DNA of 64,000 nt from Sphingobacterium athyrii (GTDB taxonomy: Bacteria > Bacteroidota > Bacteroidia > Sphingobacteriales > Sphingobacteriaceae). The position numbers and the translations under genes are program-made. Each line of letters starts with the position of its first letter. The first letter of the stretch is position 1. The DNA lies in NCBI RefSeq assembly GCF_003071065.1, contig NZ_QCXX01000002.1:864375-928374 (forward strand), read 5' to 3'. The notes under the pieces are model-generated. The model made no database searches. It was not told where the DNA came from and saw only the letters and a program-made list of their open reading frames with translations. Below are positions 34,518 to 43,863 of the stretch, piece after piece.

Positions 34518-36404
34518 CTAGTACTTGAATTTATATTTCGCTCCAAGACTAAACCATCTTCCCGGCATTGGTACCGCGGCGGCTTCAATATAACTCTTGT
34601 CAAAAATATTTTGTATATCTGCAAAAACAAGAAGGTCAGCAAACTGATAGGAAGCTCTTAAATCGGCAATAAAATAGTTTTTATAGCTGATCCGCTCGTT
34701 AAAACGATTGGCTGTTGTCAGCATCCAGTTTTTATGATTTACCGTAAAATTAACTATAACCTGATGTCTTAGATTTTCGATCGCATATTTGGAACGGAGT
34801 CCGTCTTCAATTTTAATTTTGGGATTCAGGTAGTTATAACTCACTGTCGTGTAATATCGGGTGGCAGCCGAGGGATCGCTGAGTTGGTAGCGGAAAGATG
34901 TATTGAAGCCATCGACTGTGTTCTGGCCAATATTGGAAGGTTTCCAGGGAACTACAGTTCCTTCAGCAACGGCTCCGTCGGTTTTTTGCCAGTCTATGAA
35001 ATCATTTATATTTCGGTGGAAATAGCTTGCCTGAGCAACAATACGATTCGATAAATACTTGATGCCACCTTCAATCTGGTAGGCATTTTCCGATGTCAGA
35101 TCCGGGTTTCCGATATTAGCCGTTTGATTGGTATATAGGTCCGTAAATGACGGAATGCGTTGAGCGGATCCTGCACTGAAGACAAATTTCCAGCGTTCGG
35201 TTATCGCGTAGCCTAAGTCAAGTCCTGGGAACACTTGCCATCCGAACTTGGAATTGTAATTTACATACGCTCCCGCATTAACCATGAGTTTGCTGATCGC
35301 TTCGGTCTTAAATTCGAGGTAACCGCCGTAATTTTCCCGATTATGTGAGCCAATCGCCGTGCTATTGATTCGTTCAAATCTGCTTTCCAGTCCAATTCCA
35401 AAGGAGCCATAATGCTTTTCCAAAGCCGCATTTACCTCAGCTCCGAAGACGTTGCTATAATGTTTTGATCGTCCTTTGGTCGTTTCCTTTCCCAAATACC
35501 AGTATTCGTCTTCGTTGTATCGGTTGCTGAGCCTCGGGCTGATTGAAAATGCAGGACTCAGCTGATGTTTCGACTGTATAGATGAAAATGCTGTTTTAAC
35601 TTGCTCATAAGCTTCTTTATCTGTCGGGGCAGCATAATATCCATTGGCACCAAACTGATTGTCAATGTAGCCAAAGTTTGCTTTTATTTGATTGGATTCA
35701 TTTGGCTGGTAGGTACCGTCATAATACAATTTGTTGTTATTGGAGGCTGTATTGTAACGCTGACCATTGGAATCTTCATGGCCGAGATAGAGACCATGAT
35801 TTGTACGCCCATTGTTGAACTGTGCCGCCAGTTGGGCTCCTTTTCCATAGTATTTGCCCGAGCTGGCCTGTTCATTGCCTTTAAATGAAGAACCGCCATA
35901 AGCCTGTGCAGTAATCAGATTGGATTCCACTTTTTTGGTCACGATATTGATTGCACCGGTCAGGGCATTTATACCGTAGATACGCGAAGCCGGTCCCCGG
36001 ATGATTTCAATACGTTCAATCGCTTCCACAGGTACGGGTAGATTCATGTTATGGTGTGCACTCTGTGGGTCCGTAATTTTTACACCGTTCAATAGGATAG
36101 CTGTTTGTTCAAACGAACCACCATCTATACTAATATCTGCCTGCGAGCCAAATGGTCCTCTCTGCCGCACATCTACGCCCGGAATATTCGTTAGCAGCTC
36201 GTTGATCGAACGGTTGGGAAGGCGCTGAATATCTTCCTGAGTAAGGATCTGTATATTCTTACTTTGTTTCGAGAAGGGAATCTGAAGTCTATTCTGATTG
36301 ATAACAACCTCATTCAATGCTGTTGTATCTTTTACCTGTGCAAAGGAGGTGCCCACAGTCAGCAGGATAGCAAGTTTTGTTAACGCAGTTTTCTTATTCA
36401 ACAT
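34518..36404 (-). CDS. TonB-dependent receptor (BtuB-like)
   Basis: 628 residues. The signal peptide ends at SFAQ, the TonB box region is TTALNEVVINQNR, the plug domain is NRSINELLTNIPGVDVRQRGPFGSQADISIDGGSFEQTAILLNGVKITDPQ through RIEIIRGPASRIYGINALTGAINIVTKK, and the beta-barrel ends ...MPGRWFSLGAKYKFKY with the final aromatic residue. No carboxypeptidase-like extension, so it is a classic siderophore/cobalamin-type receptor rather than SusC. The substrate is unproven. A long leader with repeated CCGGACTA elements precedes it. Confidence 0.88.
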   Translation of the reverse strand: MLNKKTALTKLAILLTVGTSFAQVKDTTALNEVVINQNRLQIPFSKQSKNIQILTQEDIQRLPNRSINELLTNIPGVDVRQRGPFGSQADISIDGGSFEQTAILLNGVKITDPQSAHHNMNLPVPVEAIERIEIIRGPASRIYGINALTGAINIVTKKVESNLITAQAYGGSSFKGNEQASSGKYYGKGAQLAAQFNNGRTNHGLYLGHEDSNGQRYNTASNNNKLYYDGTYQPNESNQIKANFGYIDNQFGANGYYAAPTDKEAYEQVKTAFSSIQSKHQLSPAFSISPRLSNRYNEDEYWYLGKETTKGRSKHYSNVFGAEVNAALEKHYGSFGIGLESRFERINSTAIGSHNRENYGGYLEFKTEAISKLMVNAGAYVNYNSKFGWQVFPGLDLGYAITERWKFVFSAGSAQRIPSFTDLYTNQTANIGNPDLTSENAYQIEGGIKYLSNRIVAQASYFHRNINDFIDWQKTDGAVAEGTVVPWKPSNIGQNTVDGFNTSFRYQLSDPSAATRYYTTVSYNYLNPKIKIEDGLRSKYAIENLRHQVIVNFTVNHKNWMLTTANRFNERISYKNYFIADLRASYQFADLLVFADIQNIFDKSYIEAAAVPMPGRWFSLGAKYKFKY

Positions 36405-36494
36405 GATTTATCTAGTTGCCCTATTAAATCCGAACTAATTGAAAGTAAGGTGGAGCTATAAGTTCACATCATTACTTTTAATTAATCTGCACCA

Positions 36495-36526
36495 GACCGT
36501 TTTCGTGTCATTCTAAAATTACGGTC
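36495..36526 (-). promoter_or_regulatory. Hairpin in the leader of the TonB receptor mRNA
   Basis: GACCGT and ACGGTC, six bases each, flank a 20-base loop, and CTGCAC/GTGCAG further out could close a larger stem (about 36486-36563). No conserved cobalamin, TPP or other riboswitch core was recognised. It could be a structured 5' leader or a transcription-factor site. Confidence 0.35.
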
Positions 36527-36550
36527 GGGCCATTCATAGGTTTTATGCCG

Positions 36551-36558
36551 CAAAACTA
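36551..36558 (-). promoter_or_regulatory. -7 box (TAGTTTTG) of the TonB receptor gene
   Basis: TAGTTTTG on the reverse strand matches TAnnTTTG and implies a leader of about 140 bases. There is no good TTG at -33; the upstream direct repeats at 36582-36613 lie where an activator would help. Confidence 0.5.
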
Positions 36559-36581
36559 GTGCAGATGAATAAGAAAGTAAA

Positions 36582-36613
36582 TAGTCCGGTATCAATATAG
36601 TGTGTAGTCCGGT
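36582..36613. repeat. Direct repeat TAGTCCGGT, twice, upstream of the TonB receptor promoter
   Basis: TAGTCCGGT occurs at 36582-36590 and 36605-36613, a 23-base period, or about two helical turns. The nearer copy ends 23 bases from the -7 box. This is a plausible activator-binding site. Confidence 0.5.
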
Positions 36614-36631
36614 TGTATTTATCTGCTCGGA

Positions 36632-37579
36632 TTACATCCATTCTTCTCGGCCAATTGGTTTTTTATCCTTGATGATAATGCTATCTGCCTTATTTTCGAA
36701 TTTTATCGTTGTGGAAAGCTCGGGTTGTCCGGATTCAATCCAGGCAGAATACCAGTACGAAGCTACGCGCAGGATCGTTCTGCGCATTCTTCGTTCCACC
36801 ATTCCGTTCAAAGCCTGATGGTAAGCCTTTGCATAATCGTCCGAATAGGTCCATAATAACTGATTGTTTCGCTCAATAAACGAGTTTTTTTGTGAAGCTT
36901 TAAATTGTTTGTTGAGCAAAGACTCCATATGAAGTACAGAGTCAACGAGTAGGTTACTCTCACGGACAATATTCCATGCTTCACTTAGGGGATCCTCGAT
37001 AAAAATCGCCTTTCCGACGAGGAGGTTATAGCTGTCGGCGAACATTTCGGGTAATCGGCTTTCCCAAAAAGCATGAATGCCGATCTGACCGGTTAATTGT
37101 CCGTTGTAATTTTTGGTTGTATGTAGCGGAACGTGGGCATCGGCGATATAATGTCCAAGATCTGCCGAATGCTTGATGATTTTGTCGTAGTCTTTCGAGT
37201 GGAAAGCTTTTACAAGTTTGAGATAAGTAAAGTGGATCTGCCAGGGGACGATACCATTTTTGAGTAGCTGTCTTTCTTGGAATTTCTCTTTGGCCTGTGA
37301 CCAATGGATGGGTATTGAATCTATTTGTCGATCTTCCCGATAATCTTCAACGTCTATAAAATGCCGTGGTCCTTCCGCACTGTCGATAAAACAACGTTTA
37401 TCGGGATCAACAGCTTTCTCCGTAATCAGATCGATATTGGGTTTGTAAAACTTTGCCAATTTTGCAGGGAGTGCAAAAACTGCATAATGGTTAATTTTTT
37501 TATGTGCAAAAAATCCCCAGGAACTAAATGTGAGCAGAGCCACAATGGAAAGTGTCCAAAGGAGAGGATACTTTATCAT
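36632..37579 (-). CDS. S1/P1 nuclease / zinc-dependent phospholipase C-like protein
   Basis: 315 residues with a signal peptide (LWTLSIVALLTFSSWGF). After cleavage the mature N-terminus begins with Trp and His (WGFFAHKKINHYAVFALP), the usual start of the trinuclear-zinc S1/P1 fold. The other metal ligands are HFIDVED, HSADLGHYIADAHVPLHTTKNYNGQ and HAFWESRLPEMF. It could be a nuclease or a phospholipase C; the sequence does not decide. It is probably periplasmic. It lies upstream of the TonB receptor on the same strand, about 225 bases away. Confidence 0.82.
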   Translation of the reverse strand: MIKYPLLWTLSIVALLTFSSWGFFAHKKINHYAVFALPAKLAKFYKPNIDLITEKAVDPDKRCFIDSAEGPRHFIDVEDYREDRQIDSIPIHWSQAKEKFQERQLLKNGIVPWQIHFTYLKLVKAFHSKDYDKIIKHSADLGHYIADAHVPLHTTKNYNGQLTGQIGIHAFWESRLPEMFADSYNLLVGKAIFIEDPLSEAWNIVRESNLLVDSVLHMESLLNKQFKASQKNSFIERNNQLLWTYSDDYAKAYHQALNGMVERRMRRTILRVASYWYSAWIESGQPELSTTIKFENKADSIIIKDKKPIGREEWM

Positions 37580-37754
37580 AGTAAATTGGTTATTAAATAA
37601 TTGTTGGTATTAAATATACGCAAAAAGAAAGTAAATGTGTGTTAACTGGATTGGTTTATTGTGTTAATTTATATTTTCTTAACCCAACGAAACAATAAAA
37701 TAATATTGAAATTCGTTAAAATTCATTAATTTGCCGACACAAAATACAGTCGTT

Positions 37755-38741
37755 ATGAAGATATTGTATGCCGTACAAGGGACCGGTAACGGACATCTAA
37801 GCCGTGCTATGGATATTGTTCCCTGTTTGAAAGCCTTAGGAGAAGTGGATGTTTTGGTCAGTGGGATTCAGGCGGATCTTTCGTTGCCTTTCGAAGTCAA
37901 GTATCGTTTTCATGGTTTAAGTTTCATATTTGGAAAATCCGGGGGGGTGGATCTGTGGAAGACTTTTATGAGCTCAACCATACGTAAATTTACCAACGAG
38001 ATCAAGACTTTGCCGATCGAAGATTATGATTTGGTTATTAATGATTTTGAGCCCATTTCGGCCTGGGCTTGTCATTCTAAAGATCTCCAATGTATTGGAC
38101 TGAGCCATCAGATCGGTGCCTTGGACCCCGCAAGCCCTAAACCAGAAGAAAGTGACATGTTAGGGAAGTTTATTATGAAAAATTATGCTCCCGCAACGCA
38201 TTCTTATGGCTTTCATTTTAAAAGATATGCCAAAAATATTTTTCCACCAGTTATCCGCAATGCTGTTCGCGATCTAAGTGTTACGGACGAGGGGCATTAT
38301 ACGGTTTATTTACCGGCCTACGATGATGCACACTTACTGAAGCATTTAATGAAATTTCCTGATGTGAAGTGGGATGTATTCAGTAAGCACAATTCAAGAC
38401 CGTTTGAAATGAAGAATGTGACCATAAGACCCATCAATAACCAGGCTTTTATTGATAGTATGGCATCTTCTTCAGGAGTTTTATGCGGTGCGGGTTTTGA
38501 AACCCCCGCAGAAGCCTTATATTTGAAAAAGAAACTGTTGGTCGTCCCAATGAAAAATCAATATGAACAGCATCTGAATGCCGCATCATTGGAAGAAATG
38601 GGGGTACCGGTAATTTCGAGTTTAAAACAGAAAAATATGCTAGCCATAGAAGCTTGGCTAAACAGTAAATCAAGGGTTGAGGTTGATTACCCTAATATAA
38701 CACAGGAAATTATTGAAGAAATTGTGCAAAAGCACCGTTAA
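37755..38741 (+). CDS. Glycosyltransferase, MurG/UGT-like (GT-B fold)
   Basis: 328 residues from the ATG at 37755 (MKILYAVQGTGNGHLSRAMDIV). The GTGNGHLSRA glycine-rich loop, a central DFEPISAWACHS, and the C-terminal acceptor/donor region SSSGVLCGAGFETPAEALYLKKKLLVVPMKNQYEQHLNAASLEEMGVPV are typical of glycosyltransferase family 28-like proteins in Bacteroidota. Cytoplasmic or membrane-associated; acceptor unknown. Followed by an FKBP gene after six bases, so the two are probably co-transcribed. Confidence 0.85.
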   Translation: MKILYAVQGTGNGHLSRAMDIVPCLKALGEVDVLVSGIQADLSLPFEVKYRFHGLSFIFGKSGGVDLWKTFMSSTIRKFTNEIKTLPIEDYDLVINDFEPISAWACHSKDLQCIGLSHQIGALDPASPKPEESDMLGKFIMKNYAPATHSYGFHFKRYAKNIFPPVIRNAVRDLSVTDEGHYTVYLPAYDDAHLLKHLMKFPDVKWDVFSKHNSRPFEMKNVTIRPINNQAFIDSMASSSGVLCGAGFETPAEALYLKKKLLVVPMKNQYEQHLNAASLEEMGVPVISSLKQKNMLAIEAWLNSKSRVEVDYPNITQEIIEEIVQKHR

Positions 38742-38747
38742 GTAAAC

Positions 38748-39482
38748 ATGAAATACATCGCATTAGCCCTATTGTCTCTGACAACCGCGACTGGATTTGC
38801 CCAGCAGAAAAAAAAGACCAGTTCGGTCAGAAAAAAAACGACGGCAACAAAACCTGGTTCAACCAATGTGTTAACTAGCAAAGCTGACTCCGTATCGTAT
38901 GCATTTGGTATGGATATCGGAAAATCGCTGAAATCTACTGAAGTAGACTATTTAAAAGCTGATCTTATCGCAAAAGCAATTACCGCTACTTTAAAAAACG
39001 AGAAAACTTTATTGGAAGATGGACAAACAAGAGAGGTTATCCAGAAAGCCATTATGGACATACGCGCTGAGAAAGAGGCCATAAGTCGCGCCCAAGAAGA
39101 TAAGTTCTTTGCTGAAAATGCAAAAATAGCTGGGATGAAAACAACAGCCGAGGGAATTCAGTATCTTGTATTAAATCAGGCAGAAGGAGCGAAGCCTACT
39201 GTGAATGATGAAGTTACTGTGCATTATAAAGGGACCTTATTAAATGGTAAACAATTTGATAGTTCTTATGATCGCAATGAGCCATTAAAACTTTCGTTGG
39301 GACAAGTGATTAAAGGTTGGCAAATTGGCATTCCATTGATGTCAAAAGGGGCTAAATATAAATTTTTTATACCAAGCAGACTTGCCTATGGCGGGCAGGC
39401 GAAAGGCAATGAGATTCCAGCCAATAGTACCTTGGTGTTTGAGGTGGAATTGCTTGATTTCAACACAAATGAAACAACGTAA
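38748..39482 (+). CDS. FKBP-type peptidyl-prolyl cis-trans isomerase
   Basis: 244 residues with a signal peptide (LLSLTTATGFAQQ), a Lys/Thr-rich linker, an N-terminal dimerisation domain (SKADSVSYAFGMDIGKSLK) and the FKBP domain DEVTVHYKGTLLNGKQFDSSYDR, LGQVIKGWQIGIPLMSKGAKYKFFIPSRLAYG, NSTLVFEVELLDF. It folds proteins in the periplasm (FkpA/Mip type). Its stop overlaps the aldo/keto reductase start by 14 bases. Confidence 0.93.
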   Translation: MKYIALALLSLTTATGFAQQKKKTSSVRKKTTATKPGSTNVLTSKADSVSYAFGMDIGKSLKSTEVDYLKADLIAKAITATLKNEKTLLEDGQTREVIQKAIMDIRAEKEAISRAQEDKFFAENAKIAGMKTTAEGIQYLVLNQAEGAKPTVNDEVTVHYKGTLLNGKQFDSSYDRNEPLKLSLGQVIKGWQIGIPLMSKGAKYKFFIPSRLAYGGQAKGNEIPANSTLVFEVELLDFNTNETT

Positions 39483-40374
39483 ATTAGGTAACAGTGGCCT
39501 GATGGTTTCGGAAATTGGTTTGGGCTGTATGTCGTTAAAAAGCAATCAGCCCAAGCAATCCAAAGATATTATCCAAAAGGCATTCGATATAGGGATTACA
39601 TTTTTTGATACAGCGGACCTTTATGACAAAGGTCAAAATGAGATGGCTGTCGGTGATAGTGTACAGGCTTTTCGCAAACAAATTGTATTAGCCAGTAAAG
39701 TAGGTAATCTCTGGCGGGCGGATGGCTCGGGCTGGGACTGGAAAGCATCAAAAGATTATATTGTCAAAGCTATTGAAGGGTCTCTTTCACGATTGAAAAC
39801 AGATTACATCGATCTCTATCAGCTGCATGGCGGTACTATTGATGATCCGATAGATGAAATAATTGAAGCTTTTGAATTACTGAAGAAGCAAGGGAAGATC
39901 CGTGCCTACGGACTGTCGTCCATTCGTCCTAATGTCATTAAAGAATTTCTGTCAAAATCTGCAATTTCGTCGGTCATGATGCAATATAATCTCCTGGACA
40001 GAAGGCTCGAGGAGGAGATGGATACATTGTTGACCGCAAACGATGTGTCTATTCTGGCCCGGGGCACATTGGCAAAAGGACTTTTAGTAAATAAACCTGT
40101 GGAACCTTATCTTCAATATACGTCGGGGGAGGTGTCACATCTGCTCCGTAACCTGGACAAGATGGTGAAACAATCGGGAAAAGACAGAACGACTGAAGCC
40201 TTATCCTACGTACTTTCCAATGCTGCCGTAGCGACGGCGGTGGTAGGGGTGAGCACCAGACTACAACTCGATGAATTGACGGCGACAAAACAGCAGCTTG
40301 CCCAATTGAATGCGCAGGACAAAAAGAAATTATTGGACGGTGTCCGGTCTTTGCTGTATACCGAACACCGGTAG
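39469..40374 (+). CDS. Aldo/keto reductase
   Basis: 301 residues from the ATG at 39469 (MKQRKLGNSGLMVSEIGLGCM); an in-frame upstream start would overlap most of FKBP's end. The catalytic tetrad is present: Asp and Tyr in FDTADLYDKG, Lys in LASKVG, His in YQLHGG. The NADPH site is in the C-terminal AVVGVSTRLQLDE. It reduces aldehydes or ketones; it is closest to the YhdN/AKR-general group. The start overlaps FKBP by 14 bases, so translation is coupled. Confidence 0.9.
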   Translation: MKQRKLGNSGLMVSEIGLGCMSLKSNQPKQSKDIIQKAFDIGITFFDTADLYDKGQNEMAVGDSVQAFRKQIVLASKVGNLWRADGSGWDWKASKDYIVKAIEGSLSRLKTDYIDLYQLHGGTIDDPIDEIIEAFELLKKQGKIRAYGLSSIRPNVIKEFLSKSAISSVMMQYNLLDRRLEEEMDTLLTANDVSILARGTLAKGLLVNKPVEPYLQYTSGEVSHLLRNLDKMVKQSGKDRTTEALSYVLSNAAVATAVVGVSTRLQLDELTATKQQLAQLNAQDKKKLLDGVRSLLYTEHR

Positions 40375-40381
40375 GTCGCAA

Positions 40382-41125
40382 TTATTTGTTAAAAAATAAC
40401 TTTAAAATCTTATCAAGATCTTCTTTCGTGTCCACAGCAACAGTTTCATGTGTGGTCACTGCGGTTTGTATTGCATACCCGTTTTCTATCCAGCGTAACT
40501 GTTCAAGTGCTTCAGCTTCCTCAAGACCCGAGACTGGTAGCTGGGTCAATGCCCTTAACGTATCCACTTGGTAGGCATAAATTCCAATATGTTTGTAGAA
40601 TTTCTGCTTCTCAAGCCATTGCTCCTGATTAACTCCTCTTAAAAAGGGGATCGTTTGCCTGCTGAAATAGATGGCTTCACCGGAGACGTTTCGGACGACT
40701 TTTGGAATATTCAGATTGAACAATTCTTCCGATGTTTTGATCTCTTTTACTAAAGTCGCTATTTTGGTCTGTGGATTTTCAAAACAAGCTGCAAGTAAAT
40801 CAATTTGTTCAGGGTTAATAAAAGGCTCGTCACCCTGAATGTTGATGACAACATCATACTCCTGATCATGGCTGATGACTTCGGCACAGCGGTCTGTACC
40901 CGATTGATGCGTTTCGGAGGTCATGACCACATTACCGCCAAAAGAGCGTACTTCGGATGCGATACGTTGATCGTCTGTGGCGACAATTACTTTGGTTATT
41001 TTTTTTGATTTTTTTACCTGCTCGTAGACCCGTTGGATCATGGTCTGACCTTCAATATCAACCAACGGTTTGCCGGGAAATCTACTGGAAGCAAATCGCG
41101 CTGGAATAATGCCTAAAAATTTCAT
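40382..41125 (-). CDS. kdsB: 3-deoxy-manno-octulosonate cytidylyltransferase
   Basis: 247 residues. N-terminal nucleotide loop IIPARFASSRFPGKPLVDI, VIVATDDQRI, INIQGDEPFI, YFSRQTIPF, YKHIGIYAYQVDTL and LEQLRWIENGY are all KdsB motifs. It activates Kdo as CMP-Kdo for lipopolysaccharide. It converges with the aldo/keto reductase gene, with seven bases between stops. Confidence 0.95.
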   Translation of the reverse strand: MKFLGIIPARFASSRFPGKPLVDIEGQTMIQRVYEQVKKSKKITKVIVATDDQRIASEVRSFGGNVVMTSETHQSGTDRCAEVISHDQEYDVVINIQGDEPFINPEQIDLLAACFENPQTKIATLVKEIKTSEELFNLNIPKVVRNVSGEAIYFSRQTIPFLRGVNQEQWLEKQKFYKHIGIYAYQVDTLRALTQLPVSGLEEAEALEQLRWIENGYAIQTAVTTHETVAVDTKEDLDKILKLFFNK

Positions 41126-41151
41126 GATACTTTGCGAATTTTTATGTATTA

Positions 41152-41185
41152 AAAAGCCTGTAAATGGATGATTTTACAGGCTTTT
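41152..41185. terminator. Terminator downstream of the deoxynucleoside kinase gene
   Basis: AAAAGCCTGTAAA at 41152-41164 and TTTACAGGCTTTT at 41173-41185 are perfect complements around an eight-base loop. It lies between the kinase stop and the kdsB start. Confidence 0.75.
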
Positions 41186-41204
41186 GTCTATTTGTTTTCT
41201 GCGA

Positions 41205-41822
41205 TTATTCAAACAACCCGAATAATTCAGCTTCTATTTTTTGTATAATGCCACCCAGATCTTCGGGGTTAGAAGTAAAGTCAAGGTTATCCTTGTCGAG
41301 GATCATCACTTTTCCTTCTTTATAATTATTGATCCATTTGTCATATTTATCATTCAGTTTAGATAAATAATCCAATCGGATTGCTGATTCATAATCACGC
41401 CCTCTTTTTTGAATATTGTTTACCAAAGTAGGGACAGAGGCTTTCAGGTAGATCAGCAGATCTGGTGGTTTAATGTAATGAATTATACTTTGGAAGATGT
41501 TGCTATAGTTTTCAAAGTCACGTGCACTCATTAAGCCCATATCATACAAGTTTTCAGCGAAGATATAAGCATCTTCATAGATCGTGCGATCCTGAATCAT
41601 ATCTATGTTTGTTTCCTGAAGCTTTACGATGTGTCTAAAGCGACTATTTAAGAAGAAAATCTGAAGGTTGAAGGCCCAACGTTTCATGTCTGAATAAAAA
41701 TCTTCCAGATAGGGATTATTGTCTACCGCCTCAAATTGAGGCTCAAATTTGAAATGACTCGCCAATAATTCCGTTAGCGTTGTTTTTCCAGCACCTATAT
41801 TTCCTACGATAGCTATATGCAT
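41205..41822 (-). CDS. Deoxynucleoside kinase
   Basis: 205 residues. P-loop IAIVGNIGAGKTTLTELLA, then DRTIYEDAYIFAENLYDMG, the DxT/R region SASV and lid motif IQKRGRDYES with RxR. It matches the dGK/dAK/dCK family of deoxynucleoside salvage kinases. It lies 15 bases after trpS, so they are probably co-transcribed. Confidence 0.9.
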   Translation of the reverse strand: MHIAIVGNIGAGKTTLTELLASHFKFEPQFEAVDNNPYLEDFYSDMKRWAFNLQIFFLNSRFRHIVKLQETNIDMIQDRTIYEDAYIFAENLYDMGLMSARDFENYSNIFQSIIHYIKPPDLLIYLKASVPTLVNNIQKRGRDYESAIRLDYLSKLNDKYDKWINNYKEGKVMILDKDNLDFTSNPEDLGGIIQKIEAELFGLFE

Positions 41823-41837
41823 ATTCTCTTTCCTTAT

Positions 41838-42836
41838 TTAATAAAATCTTTTGATACCAATGATCTCACGCACTTCTTTCAGTGTTTTGCGAGCAGACTC
41901 TCCCGCCTTTTCAGCGCCTAATTTTGCAACTTTTGCGATATAGGCATCATCGTTTGATATATCCTCGATACGTAGGCGTACATCATTTGTTGCCAATACC
42001 ATATCTTCTGCCAATTGCTTCTTGAAATCGCCATAACGAATCTCACATTTATTATAAAGCTCATCAAAGTGCTGTAATGTGTCAGGCGTAGAAACTACTT
42101 TCATTAAATCAAATAGATTTTGGATTGCTTCAGGTTTGGCCTGGTTCATTTCAGTCGGACCTGAATCAGAAACGGCACGCATTACCTTTTTGCGAATGGC
42201 ATCGGCGCTATCTGAAAGGTAGATACAGTCGGCTTCACCATTGGATTTGCCCATTTTGCCCTGTCCGGCTAATCCCGGTATTTTAACCAATTTGTCTGAA
42301 TAGGAAAAAGCAAAAGCTTCTTTAAAATAATCGACATTATATAAACGGTTAAAGCGATTACCAAATGTACGCGTCATTTCCAGATGTTGTTCCTGATCTT
42401 TGCCGACAGGAACTTTCGTTCCGTGGTGAATCAGGATATCGCAAGCCATCAATACTGGGTACGTGAGTAAGCCGGCATTGACATTATCCGGATTGCTGCG
42501 TACTTTGTCTTTAAACGCGGTAGCTCGTTCAAGCTCACCTAAATATGCATTCATATTCATGTAAAGGTAAAGCTCAGCAACTTCCGGAACATCAGACTGG
42601 ACGTAGATGGTTGATTTTTCAGGGTCGATTCCAGCCGCCAAATATTCAACGATAACTTGACGTACAGTTCCCTGGAGACCATGTGGTGTAGGGTGTGTCG
42701 TCAACGAATGTAGATCCGCAATAAAAAAAAAGCAATTATATTCATTTTGCATTTTCACAAAATTGCTCAATGCGCCATAGTAATTTCCTAAATGTAATTT
42801 TCCGGTACTTCTGATACCACTAACAACTGTTTCCAT
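41838..42836 (-). CDS. trpS: Tryptophan-tRNA ligase
   Basis: 332 residues. Class I signatures are GKLHLGNYYGALSNFV (HIGH region) and GQGKMGKSNGEADCIYL (KMSKS region). DLHSLTT and VGKDQEQHLEMTR bind the substrate. Charges tRNA-Trp. Standard length, upstream of the deoxynucleoside kinase gene. Confidence 0.96.
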   Translation of the reverse strand: METVVSGIRSTGKLHLGNYYGALSNFVKMQNEYNCFFFIADLHSLTTHPTPHGLQGTVRQVIVEYLAAGIDPEKSTIYVQSDVPEVAELYLYMNMNAYLGELERATAFKDKVRSNPDNVNAGLLTYPVLMACDILIHHGTKVPVGKDQEQHLEMTRTFGNRFNRLYNVDYFKEAFAFSYSDKLVKIPGLAGQGKMGKSNGEADCIYLSDSADAIRKKVMRAVSDSGPTEMNQAKPEAIQNLFDLMKVVSTPDTLQHFDELYNKCEIRYGDFKKQLAEDMVLATNDVRLRIEDISNDDAYIAKVAKLGAEKAGESARKTLKEVREIIGIKRFY

Positions 42837-42913
42837 ATTCCTGCGAATTTACGGATAAATTTGACAAAGTAGAATTAAATTCCATGAGTCGCCCACCTTT
42901 TAATGGATAGTTG

Positions 42914-43726
42914 TTATTTTTTTAATTTTTTGGCCTCATTCCAATAAACGTCCATTTCTTCGAGACTCATATCCTGAAGTTTTTGATCGTTTTCGGCAGC
43001 CCTCTGCTCCAAGTAGGTAAACCTGTTGATGAATTTCTTATTGGTGCGTTCCAACGCATTTTCAGGGTTGATACCGATATGTCTGGCATAATTAATTAAC
43101 GAGAATAAGAGATCTCCAAATTCGCCTTCAGCCTTTTCGCGGTCAATAGCCTCGGTTGTTTCGATATTGAATTCTGTTTTAAATTCAGCAAGTTCTTCTT
43201 CAACTTTTTCCCATACTTGTCTTTTATCTTCCCAGTCAAAACCCACACCTCTTACTTTATCCTGAATGCGATAGGCTTTGACAAGGGCAGGTAGTCCTTT
43301 TGGTACACCTGCAAGAACAGATTTATTGCCCTCTTTCAGCTTGATCGCTTCCCAGTTGGATTTGACTTGATCTTCCGTATTTGCACTTGTGTCGGCATAG
43401 ATATGAGGATGGCGCGTAATGAGTTTATCACAGATTGCATTCAGGACGTCAACGATATTAAATTGCCCTTCTTCTTCTGCTATGCGGGCATAAAATAGGA
43501 GGTGCATTAAGACATCGCCGAGTTCTTTTTTTATTTCGGGATAATCCTGTTCCAGGATGGCATCCGTCAACTCGTAGAGTTCTTCCATCGTTAGATGGCG
43601 TAGTGATTCCATCGTCTGTTTCTTATCCCAGGGACACTCGAGTCTTAAGGTGTACAGTACATCAAGTAAACGCTGGAAAGCAAGTTGGGGTGTATGTTGA
43701 TAAGCCGGAGCTGCTAGATTTGCCAT
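42914..43726 (-). CDS. mazG: Nucleoside triphosphate pyrophosphohydrolase MazG
   Basis: 270 residues with two MazG domains: LRLECPWDKKQTMESLRHLTMEELYELTDAI with the ExxE..ExxD metal set, KKELGDVLMHLLFYA, and the second copy VEEELAEFKTEF with EFGDLLFSLINYARH. It hydrolyses NTPs and dNTPs. It is divergent from the small protein gene at 43864. Confidence 0.94.
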   Translation of the reverse strand: MANLAAPAYQHTPQLAFQRLLDVLYTLRLECPWDKKQTMESLRHLTMEELYELTDAILEQDYPEIKKELGDVLMHLLFYARIAEEEGQFNIVDVLNAICDKLITRHPHIYADTSANTEDQVKSNWEAIKLKEGNKSVLAGVPKGLPALVKAYRIQDKVRGVGFDWEDKRQVWEKVEEELAEFKTEFNIETTEAIDREKAEGEFGDLLFSLINYARHIGINPENALERTNKKFINRFTYLEQRAAENDQKLQDMSLEEMDVYWNEAKKLKK

Positions 43727-43863
43727 ATCATATTTCGTTTTGGTTCCACAAAAATAGAAATATGATCTTGAATAAACTATTTGAAATTGAGGAAAACAAA
43801 AACGGTTAAATAATCGTTTTATAATAAAAATGGTGATAACGGTTAAACAAAGAAGATTCAGTT

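Noticed and set aside
36405..36613. Cobalamin riboswitch before the BtuB-like receptor
   Set aside because: The conserved GGTG..AATCC and GCCACTG core elements were not found; only simple stems and direct repeats were seen.
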